Shown in pieces: positions 42,801 through 54,800 of a stretch of 64,000 bases of DNA. The notes under the pieces were generated by a model, which was given only the letters and a program-made list of their open reading frames with translations, was not told the origin of the DNA and ran no database searches. This stretch comes from Acanthopleura granulata (lineage: Eukaryota > Mollusca > Polyplacophora > Chitonida > Chitonidae), in contig JABBOT010000005.1 in the NCBI GenBank assembly GCA_016165875.1, positions 4,455,186 through 4,519,185 on the forward strand, read 5' to 3'. Every line of letters begins with the position of its first letter. Within the stretch, counting starts at the first letter, position 1. The translations under genes and the position numbers were made by a program.

Positions 42801-45800
42801 TATCAAAGTAGGCTCATATCAAAGTTTATTTGTATATCTGTTTATCCACCGGAGACAACACATGACAACACAGTTTCAATTGCATGCAACACCTTGTAGC
42901 ATAGTTTCATATGCAAGCCACAAGAGGTGACACCATAATTTTACCTACATATACAATTCATGACAGCATAGTTTTTCCTTCATGCGGCACATGGCACCAC
43001 AGTTTTACCTGCATGCTACAACACATGACACAATACTTTTCCCTGCTTGCAACAAGACATTACAAATTAGTTTTACCTACATGCGACAACACACGAGACC
43101 ATAGTTTTTCCTACATGGGACAACACGTGACACCATACCTTTACCTCAATGCGAGAATACATGGCATTATATTTTGACAACACATTACAAAGTAGTTTTC
43201 CCTTCATGCAACAAGACGACACCATATTTCACCTGCATGACGTAATACATGACACCATAGTTTTACTTCAGTGCGACGGCACATGACACCATAGTTTTAC
43301 CTCACTGCTACAACACGACACCATAGTTTTACCTCACTGCTACAACACGACACCATAGTTTTGCCTCACTGCTACAACACGACACTATGTTTTACCTCAC
43401 TGCTACAACACGACACTATGTTTTAACAACACAGTACAGAGTAGTTTTATCTACATGCGACAGCACATGATGCTATAGTCAACACATGGCAGCATAGTTT
43501 TATCTGCTAGCGACAAAACGACACTACAGGCTATCCGACTGCGACAACACAGGAGAGAATAGTTTTATTTACATGCGTCAGCACATGATGCTATAGTCAA
43601 CACATGGCAGCATAGTTTTATCTGCTAGCGACAAAACGACACTACAGGCTATCCGACTGCGACAACACAGGAGAGAATAGTTTTATTTACATGCGTCTTC
43701 AGCTGGCAACATCGTTTTATCTACAGGAGTTATCACACGACGACATAGCTTTAACTGCACGGAACATCACCTCACGCCATACGTGTTGCTCGCGATCCAA
43801 CTGTTACGTTTCGCCCACAATTACTTAACCCTTACAGCTGGGCCTGGACGAGTTGTCATAAGGTCCTTTGTTTATTACTATAAAAGATCACGGCATAGAG
43901 AGTAAGAACAGAGCAACAGCGACAGTGTGATAGTTGGCAAATGGTCACACTTAATCAGTGAAACACAGCCTCTTTTCAATTTAACTAAGTCAGGGTTTTA
44001 TTCTAATTGTTCATGTGAGTTTTTAAAGAGGAACAACTTACGCCCCACTCCCCCAGCAGCTTGGCTTAAGCCGAAGTCGGAATAATAGCAGTGACGTTAA
44101 TGACGATTTATCAGAGGTCTCTGGTCTAGAAGTGCTCTAAATGTCTACTTAGTCAACTTATACTATTGTCTAAGGGCCCACGGTATATCGCTTCTTACAG
44201 TTATAATTAATTACTTAATCATGTAAATTACACTTACAGTTGTGTGTTGGAATAGCAAGTGCAGCTTTTTCTTAGAGAGGCATGGAAAAACTGAAAAATA
44301 TATTATTTCAAATTTTACATAAATTTAAATTTGATGGAAACTCGCGGAGGTCCATCACTCCTTAGTATATGCGCCTTCAATTTTTTTTTCATGAAATAAG
44401 CCCCGGCCACACTATGGCCTTAATTTACATCTCCAGTTCTCCTTGACAAATATCTTATATCTCGGGTGCTGCGTACAGATTATGAAACGCCTTTGCCACT
44501 CTACAAGGCCAATGACATGCCTGTAACACGTAGACCAGTTTGCTCGTCCGTGTAAATAGCCCATTGACAGTCGCACCGGATGTGACGTCATGGTATTCTC
44601 TGTTATAGTAATAGGCTGAGAGAGAGTTATGTTGATAATCCGTTTTTTGGCCTTACTGAACTTACAGATTTTGTTATCAAAGTGTGATGCTGTGTGGCAG
44701 CCACCATGCATGACGTTCTTGGAGATAACCAACAAGCAGGAGTAAAATATGCAGTCTGCACTTCGCATATGTGTTGTATTTCGTAAAATCTTGGTTACAC
44801 AGCCAAGATAACCGATTCATTCAATAAAAAAATAAGACCTTATTTATAAATCCAATTTGACACTCCTGATACATATAATTCAGTAACATCTTAGTTATAC
44901 AGCCCCGGTTTCCTCCGAAATTAATGCTGGCAGCCAACGTAAAAGTGAAATATTCCAACCAAATACATAAATAATAAACAGTTATACAGTCAATATCAAG
45001 CACTCATTCCACGCGTGTTTCTCTATAATATCCTAGTTATATAGAACTATTGTAAAAGAAATGATAATTAAGCTGTGCCTCACAAATCATACAAATGAAT
45101 GACTCCGGAAGAAACTAATGTTCATAAATATATTGTCTATTTCACAATATGACTTGTCTCAATGCCATAATACCATGGGGTACCATTTGATTGGTAATTA
45201 GACTTGTCTGCTTCAAAGGACTGGGTTTATGTTTGTTCAGTAGAGACTCATGAACGTAAGCTACAAACAGGACAACACCCTCGTTTCTAGCTTTCGGGAT
45301 AATACACCTAACCTTTTATGTCAAAGTCCTTTAGCGATTCTAATGCTTCAACAGATGTTTTAACGTATTTGAGAAAAAAAAACCGACGATCAAACAATGG
45401 TGTTTGAAACAGTTGGTTTTGGCTTCTCACGATGGTTAGCGCAAAATCAAGAGTGTGTAGTGTGACTGACCAACCGTCAACAGGCAAAACATGCGTTGGG
45501 TAGCGTGTACAATGAGTTGGTTATAATGGTTGAATAAACTAAGATTGTATGGAGATGATACTCAAGGATGAGTCTTCCATTAGCTCAATAAATTTGATTC
45601 TAGGTGTATATAAATGCATATTAACACATTTACAGCTGATCTGCACATTTTATATTTTGGTAGACGCTGGCTACTGGGAAGCCAAGAGCAGGCGTTATAT
45701 GTTGAAGCACATCTCCGACCATTAAACCCCCCACCTCTGTACAATCGTGTGTGTTTGCGTGTGTTGGTTTGGTCCGTGTCCCCGAATGTTTTGTTGTTGA

Positions 45801-48800
45801 ATGCTGGTTTTCGTGGCGGGGATAATTTCTGCATTCTGTCATATTCAGAATGGAGTCGCGCTGCTGGTGTGTAGAACATGTCAACAGGATTTGTTTGGAT
45901 GGCTTCTCACCTGACTGTTTGTAGGCCGTCCACACCGCCTCGTCCCTTTCCTAGGCCACGCCGTCCCGCATGTACTTCCTCTGTACTGTCCAACTCCGTG
46001 CTTGGTCCATTGGAGTTCCCCTTACCGCTAACCGTATTCTCTGTGAAACAACGCAATTCCCTCTCGCTAAGGTATCTGTATGATTCTAGTTATTAACTCC
46101 AACATCTCTTTTCATAAAATAACGTCTTATTGGCTTTAGAATATGGATTCTTTGAGCCGTCTGTGTGAATAAGCTCTTGCAGCGTCTTAGTTCGGTGAAT
46201 CTCAGAGATGAATGTACCCATCCGTGTCGACACGACATTCGTGTACCAACCGTCTACCATCATGGGCATACCAGGACCAATTTAAAAAAAAAGGTGCAAC
46301 GATCAACAGGAATCACCAAAGAACTAAGAAAGTGAGAAAACAGGGTTATGACAGTCACGCAAAGAGAAAGCAGCCAAGGCCTATAAAAAAATTTAATCTG
46401 TATCCAAATCATGTAATATGCTAGTTTATAGGTTATCCCTAACAATATATGTAACTAAACATATATCCAAAGCGGCGATTTTATTCAACAGGATGTATAT
46501 ACATACCCAAGCCCTGGGTTAAGGGGAATCAGAAACAATTTTTAAGCAGACTTCCAGAGATCTTCTACATTCCGATCAGAAAATTACAGCCGAAGCATTC
46601 TATGAAATATCTACGACACACTAGTTTGGTAATACGTGTAATAACTTGTGACAGTCGGGTGGGTGTCAAATGTATGTTTACGGATATGAAAGATTACAGT
46701 AAAACCAGAGCAGCGTCGACATTATGATAGTGGACAAATTGTCACATGTAACCAGTGAAATGGGGCCTCCTGTCAATTTTCCTCAGTCACGGTTTTATTC
46801 TAACTTTCGATATAAATGACTAAATAGCAACTTACACCGTCAGTTAGTGAAAAATGCAGCATTGTCAATGGCAATTTATTAGAGGTCACTCGTAGAATTA
46901 CTCTAAATGTTCGGTTATCAAAATATTTAATAAACAATCAGATATCACGCTTCACTCTGGTAGGTGTCGGATGTAAATATACCCCTATATCGTTTGCTCC
47001 GGGTGAGTCAATTGGTGTCGTGTGATCAGCTGTCACACTATCGTTACTGCTCCAGTTTTACTCTCCATGCTGTACTCTTTTGTGTCGTATGCAAATATAT
47101 CTATGTAACGTGCCAATGGGTGTGCTGATGTCCAGACTGCGGCACTAATATGTATCTGGGGCAGAGGGTATCATTTTACATACATTAACGAAAGGTCCAT
47201 CAGCCAGGCTCCGTATTTCCATGCGGTTTTATGGATAACTGACCAGGTGTTTTATGTGAGGAGTTGCACAGTTTCATTGCACAGGTGTTCACAATTGCAT
47301 GGGGCATAATATGGTTGAATGAATAAATATTTCCGGTTGATACAAGACGCAAGCTAACTGTGCAAGAGGAGACTTTACGGATCAGATGTCAAATTTTGTT
47401 AAAATTATGAATTTGAATAAAACTTTAAAAAATGACATTGCGGAAATGGGAAATCAAGACTTACAGCTTGTCCATTGTTGTTGTGGAATGCACACTTTTA
47501 ATTTTTAACTGTTAACTTTACAAATAATTACTTTAGTTTAACATGACATTTTCGCTTTTAAAGCCAAATAATCCTTTGTCAAGTCTACAAGGAGACCATA
47601 TACTATTTTTACTCTGCATTAAGCTGTAGTTAAACCCTATATCTCTCTGCTTACTCTTCTTCTTGCTTAAAATATTTGGGGGGGGGGTAGGAGATGTCAA
47701 ACGATGTGGTGCAGATATTTTAATCTTACTCAATACGTCTATTAACGTCTCCTCACGTTTACAAAAGATCTATTTCATTTTTATTAAGAGACAGGTCATA
47801 GCCCAAGTTGTAATGTGCGTTTTCTTTTAGTTTGCTTCTTTTTTATGTATTTGTTTGGCTGAGAGTATAGCTATGTCAGCTAACAGACTCTATACGTTAA
47901 GTGCTTGTTCTTCGTTTAATGCTGCCGTCGCTTTGGGAGGGACTGAACAATAGACGCAGACGAATCTTGCACAAACTGATCTCTTAATTTTGACTCTAGG
48001 CGCTCCGTGACTAAAGCATTTTGTTGCTTTGCCTGTCAATCCAATCGTTTGGGGGCTGAGGAATTTAGGGCTGGTTTATTTAAGACAAGACACAAAAGCC
48101 TTATTAAGCTGAACTCTTCCTTCTGTTTGACACGAATATGTTCCGAACCCACGCGATGTGCTGTCTGCAGCTGGCATGTTAGTCTGGGTACATCTCTGTG
48201 CCTCACTTTACATGTGTGTATATATATATAGTTCCTGAGGACAATGTTGTCGGTTTGAATCTCTGGCTATTGTCACGATTTGCATTGAATACACCTCCTT
48301 ACGTAACGTACACGCGTATGGAGATGACAAATGTCGATAAGAGTGGTAATGAATACGCCATATTGTTCATTGAAAGTGACTATTGGTTTCGAAAGTTTTT
48401 CAGTAGTTGTACCTAATTTGATTGTCCGCTATAGTCTAGTAAATGGTTCATCACCGATCCTTCCTTGACCATTGACGATGTTTGTCCTCTTGTGTGGCAC
48501 GTTATCTTTAAGATTGGGATCAATTTTGTAGCCGTAAACAGTGTTAACTATCTGTTAACCAGTGTGGTTGTCTGTACGGATTCCACTGTTGCGGATATCA
48601 CTGCGGGATATGTGTCAGTTACCTCACCAGACATTTCCAAGCGTCTTCATACACCCATGAAGCCGGGCCACATTTTACTTAAGAGAAATGTTCTGGAGAA
48701 CAACTTCATGCAAACATTTGTGTGATTAAATAAGGAAATGAGTAATGCGCCGTACCACTGTTCTCTCCGAGGGCCTAGACATAATGCATATTGTACAAAA

Positions 48801-51800
48801 CGTCTTAGAAGACTGCACGAACTTGTTACATGCCGTATTATAATGTCCGAAGTTTTGTGATTGGAAAAAAGGAGGCTCTTGTAATGAGGTGAATTATAGC
48901 CGATCGACTTTCAATGCATGCAGTTGTAACTACTTCACCGACATTGTTTTGGTTCCCTTAAGGTCACCCAGTGTGACTTTATTATTATCATAACGGTTAT
49001 TGCTGTTGACCCCTTGCGGTCATACGAAATTACTCAACGCTAAACCCTATACGTAGTCCAGTATAGAATATCAGTCAAGTGTTAACGTAGAAAATATGTC
49101 GGTATGTGTGTAAGTGTGTAACGTGTCTCTGTGGATGTCAAACCGTCAACATTTGCCCAAAGTTCCAAATGTGTTTTGTTACGTTTGGTTTTCTTACTTT
49201 TTATATTATATGCTTCTCGGATTAAGTTTCATATAAAGTAGGCTAAGCACGTCACATTGGAAATATAAACGAGCAGTGTATTTATCTTATGATGACAGGA
49301 AAATTAAGAAAACTCAAACGACTACCGTGCAGTGGAGAGTTGAGAGGGCTTGGGTTTCGAGAAGGAAATGGGGGGTTGGGGGTGGGTGGGCTGAGAAGTC
49401 CAGCGTGGAAGGCGTTAAAGATGTAACGAGGAAAAGACGTATTGAGGGTTTGTCAATAACAACCACTCTGATCTCTGATGACAATTCTGATCTTATGCCG
49501 GGTTTACTGTCAACAATAACCTTGTGTAAGCTGGTTGATATATGTTTAAACCAGAAAGGCAAACCAAGTATTGCAAGTGCATCATGGGATATAATTGAGG
49601 CATCGTCGGGGATATAACTGGGGCATGGTCGGGGATAAATGATGTAATATAAACAAACACATTCAGCACTACAGACCTGTTTCAAAAAAATAAAAAAATC
49701 AAGCCTCGGTAATATAAATGGGGTGGAATTTGGTTTATATTTGCTCTTACAGTATGCAAACAAGGATGTTTATATGTAATCGAGAATGGAAGTTCCCATC
49801 CAGTTGTTTTCGATTTTGTTTACTTTCGGTTTGACGTATTGTCTTGTAGCTTCATTGAGGATTAGTGCTCCATTGGCGTCTCATTTTGTACCGTCAATAT
49901 ACCGTACATCCTCTACAAACGGCCATGGCGATTGGTCCTACTCAACATAGTGTGTAATCCATGCTTCCCGAGAGGATATCCTACACCCAGAGGTCATTTC
50001 CCTTCCGTAATGTTTGTACATATCAGAACAGTTATGAAGTAGTCGGTTACTTTCACGATCATACATATGTGTAGGCCGGAAATGGTGGTGCTTGGAGGCC
50101 AGTTGTGCAGTTGTTGATTGCCTAAACAAGTACCACTGGCTATACTATATGTAACACGGTATAATAGGATGGTAATACGTTAGTTTGGCTGTGGTTTCTT
50201 TATTTGATTGTCCTTTAGCACCATACTCATGTTTTTTTTCATTTATACGATGTCAAGGTTTATGGGTAGAAGAAATCGGGATACCCGGGGTAAACCATTG
50301 AACCTTTGCTACTTGCTCAAGGACTTTCCCACCTGTGACGTATAGGTATGCACACCATATTGGTGGAAGAAAAGTGGGCTTTAACGGATGTAAGGCTGTG
50401 CCAACAGTCACCCTTATTATTACCAAGGCCTCACCAGCAGGCAGAGCGAGACTATCTACAAATTCAGGAAGGCTGGGTTTGAACTCTCGCCGTATGTGTC
50501 ATAGCGATGAAATGACAAGCGACTCTAACCACCAGCCCAGACAGTTCACAGTGTCAGCCGTTCTCTTTGCTTCGCTGCATCAAGGCCCTTGGGTTAGTCG
50601 AACACTGTAGGTAATTTGACCCAGTTAGAGGTTTACTCTTTTATATAGATCATCCAATGAAATCACGTTACATATATCTTAAGCCACATGTTCTTCCTGG
50701 AAATCCCTTTGTGTGATTGGGTGACGTAAAATCTCATCAAAATAACACTGAAAGAAAATGACTGAGTACGTGACACTCTTCAATAGGTGTACACCCAGTG
50801 CTCCCGTATAAAAACAGGGTTTTATGTAGTTGAATAACCGATTTTCTTCAAGGTTCTTAAAAAATGTTGACATGTGAGTACGATTGAGATTTTCTGCATA
50901 CAATTCTAGAAGTTTGCAGATAAAATGCTACTACATTTTTCGGGCAGTCACGTTTGTGCCTACAAGAAACCAGCTAGAGAGCGCGCCGATAGATAGTGAG
51001 GTAGATTACAACCTCCTCCCACCTCCAAGTGCAGCCATGGACAATCCTGATGGGCGTAGATTTGAACTCACGACCTCACCACTCGCGGATCAGTAACCGC
51101 AATAATTGAAATAGCATGTCTTGCAAAAGGTGATTAATCAAAGCACCTGCTCAGAGCGTCAGTCAGGAATTTTTTTTGGGCCCAGCTGAATAATGGTTAC
51201 TTTTAAGACATGAATACCTGCATTGCACCATTCAACAAATAGCTGCTTTTGGAAAAACCAGTATAGTAAATGAAATTGTACCTGCATGGGACTGTGACGC
51301 GTGTTAACCAGCTGCGGATTTGAACCAGCGATCTTTGGATTTCAACTCCACGGTTCTACCACGAGACTAAAGGGAAATTCCCTACAGCCTCGGAGTGGAT
51401 ACCATCGTGACTTCCCAGGAAAGGAGAGTAGAATATACATAGAATCCTCTAAAGCATCATGGACTGCTATATAAGCCATCCCAGCGCCAAGAGTGACCTG
51501 GCTAACCAGCTGAGGATTTGAACCAGCGATCGTTTGGATTTCGAGTCCACGCCTTTACCACTAGACTACAGAGAATTTATGTCTCCGCTCGGTAGTAGAT
51601 AGCGCTTATATTTGACCCTGTTACAGAACGATAGGTAAAACTGGCTCTTGAACGGTAAACGAAAACGATTTTGCGCATATATGATAGCGGAGCAGGAAGG
51701 TTTCGTCAATAGACTGTAATTACAGGAGCTTTCGGTCCTTGACCTGATTGGTCTTGAGTTTATTTTATTACGGAGAAACCGGATTTGATCTATGTCTTTC

Positions 51801-54800
51801 ATTTTATTACAGAAGCCAGACCGATAATCAGGCCAACAGTTGTCGGAGTCAGCGGGAAAACTTAATATTTTGTAACTAAAGTCCGGCATTAAATGCGAAA
51901 GAATTAGTTACATCTGTGAAGACGGACATATTATTCACTGCTTAGAATGGAGTGTTTTTAGCGCTCTTATCAAAGGTTTGGAGGCTCTATATATGCGGCG
52001 CGATGAAGGACATCGCCCTCTATTTATATACAAGAAGTTGTAATTAAAACGCAAGTGAGATACATATATTTGATTAACGACAACTTATAAACTATAGTCT
52101 ACGTCAAAACGTTAAGAATAAGACAAAAACTCTGCCTTTTCATTGCAATAATGTAGACGTCGATGTGTAGAACGTGAGGTAACAGGTGTCACCGACGAAA
52201 GGCAATGTTAGTAGTGTATGTGATTTTACAGATTGCTAAATTATGGAGCCATTATGGCTATAAGTCAAAAGAAATGGATTATAGCATGCTACATGATTAT
52301 ACTGATTAATTTTATGCTTACAGAACATTGCTAGCGTCTTTCTAACATCATTGGAAAATGATGAGTGCTTCTCATTACATTACTCCGCTCTAATATCTTA
52401 CTATTCATACTTTCTTGAGGGGTGTGTTTTGATCGTTGCTTTGGTAACCGGTTTTGTGCATATTCATCCTGACACGTCCAGTATGGTTGATGATTGGTAT
52501 TCGAGTGTCTGTTATGACACTTCATATACGTTCAAGGCCATTCTCTGCGTAATTCTACAAAATACAATACTTACATTGCACTTTAGGAGCACGTATGTGG
52601 AAAGGCCCGCGATTTTGTTTATTTATTTATTTATTTACGCTGCGCTCAAGGATATTTCTTTTATGCGGCGATTGCCATCATTAAGGTGGGGGAGGGGGGT
52701 TTATCGGACAGAGCCCATGAAAAAATCAAGATCATGGGCATGCTGCTGCCCAAACTCTCGATTTTGTGGATTACGAGGTATATGTTCATGATGTTTGTGA
52801 TACCACTATGGACTGCATGTGTGCAACGAGTGACAACCACGTTGATTAGGCATGCCTGAGACAACACCTGGAGGCCAAGACTCCACACCCTCATACATGT
52901 ATGCGCTTTAGGACCTTTTCACCCATGAACGATTGCTTTCTTCTTTTTTTTTTCAATTCTATTTATCCTAACCAGTCATCTGCTAGTTAAATTATCTGAA
53001 CCTTATATGCAGGCTCTCTGCAGACAATATACGTTTGTTAAAAGAAAAGCACAAAAATAAAATAAACCTCTTGCTGAACAACGTGTGAGTGTCATGCTCT
53101 GCCAGATTCCTAATGTCATCACATGTAAATGAGATGTTGTTCATGGCACAACTTAATACCAGGTCAATCACTCCGTGAATCATCCAAGTGAACAAAGCAA
53201 AGAGCAGGTCTTTACAAGGACGAAACATATAAACAACTCCAGCAGGATATAGAGTAATGTCAGCAACCGACATTGCAATTAACACCATTTCGAATCAGTA
53301 TCATTGGAAAGCAAAATTTCATGGCAAGTCCTTTTTTAAGTAGTATAAGGATAAGTTCAAGTATATATGTTCATCGTTGGCCCCTGCAAATGTCAGTGAC
53401 GTCATTGGACATTGTCTGCTAACTTCTGGTGAAGCACTGAACGCAATGATTAGTGTCCATACTCAGTTACAAAACCTGAACAAGTTTTCAATCCTTTTTT
53501 CTTTTGTGTCATGCGGATAATATCTATATAGAACATAAACCCATCCTTTAAATCCGAGGAGTCCATAAATACAGCTGATACACTTTAGAGTGTCAGGAAA
53601 CACAGAAAATAGTACTATCTTTTACCTGCCGCTTTCCTCAGCACAATGTTGCTTGGACGTACCATTATACACCTATCGAAATTTGAGAGGATATTGTTAT
53701 ATATGAGGCTATGAATCACTCTACCTAACGATAATACATATACGTAGTTTATTATTCGCCCAACGTGCATCCAATCCACTCATCACGTTTGGTGTACAGT
53801 GTGTTGTGAAGATTCCAGTAGATGTAAAAAGCGCGTGTTTGACATATTCCCTCTATCTATTCACCGTTGTCATAGCTGTAGACATTCCCCCCTTTTTGTT
53901 ACGTGTCTTCCACCTCAGCGATCACTGATGTTGAACAAATACCGGGGAAATATTTTTTCAAATGTTTCTTAACGTATAGGTCGAGGACTTTCTAATGTTG
54001 GTTATTTTGAACGGGAGGACCTAGAATAAGCCACCGATTTTTAGGAAAGTTCTTACGAAAACAAAGTTGTCTTCATCTAATATTGCAGGGGCTTCATCGA
54101 CTGCTTGTGTTGTCACGAAGGTGTCACGGAAAATAAAAGTGGTTTTCATGTTATTGTGATGAGATTGTTCAATGTGATTACAACACAGTCTTTTCAGTAT
54201 TTGAGTCGCTTTACTCTCTATGCTGTAATCTTTTATATTCTTTTCCAAATAGGCATTCATGTGTGCAGTTATTGAGTTAACTTTGTGCCTGTGTAAATAA
54301 GTTACACATGAATTAAATACAGTATGATAAAAACATGAGTGAAAAGAGGCAAAATGACGAAAAAGAATCTGCTAGTTGAATGGTGATGAATGCCGAACTC
54401 AGACAGCAGTCTGTGATTTCTACAGGGAACAAGAGAACGTAAAAGTGGTGTGATGTGTTACGATGAGATTGCAGATTTTACTGCAACCGGATAGGCTTAC
54501 TTGCCACAAAGAAGGCGCAAAGCATGTGTCACTTGTGGCAAACAGCTATTTTGCGTTCTGGATATAGGTAATTAAATTCGCAACGTGATTCTTTAGACTG
54601 GGCATTATTAGTTATTGCCAGTATCAACAACTACCTGGCCGTTCTTGACTTCACAACACGTGCGTGTCTCCAGCCTCTTTTGTTCGATATATGCAACACT
54701 TTCAGATCAGAAACGTAGAAGCCAATACGTGACAGGCTATACTTGAAACAGGATGTCATTATGCACAAACAGACAATACACAGAACACGACACAAATTTC

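Noticed and set aside
44412..44768. 118-codon minus-strand reading frame
   Set aside because: No family resemblance; length is within what AT-rich sequence of this size yields by chance.
52351..52791. 146-codon plus-strand reading frame
   Set aside because: Its second half is an inverted SINE family 1 fragment and its first half is repeat family B.
52992..53288. 98-codon minus-strand frame with hydrophobic segments
   Set aside because: Suggestive of a membrane helix but unrecognised, with no other exon nearby.
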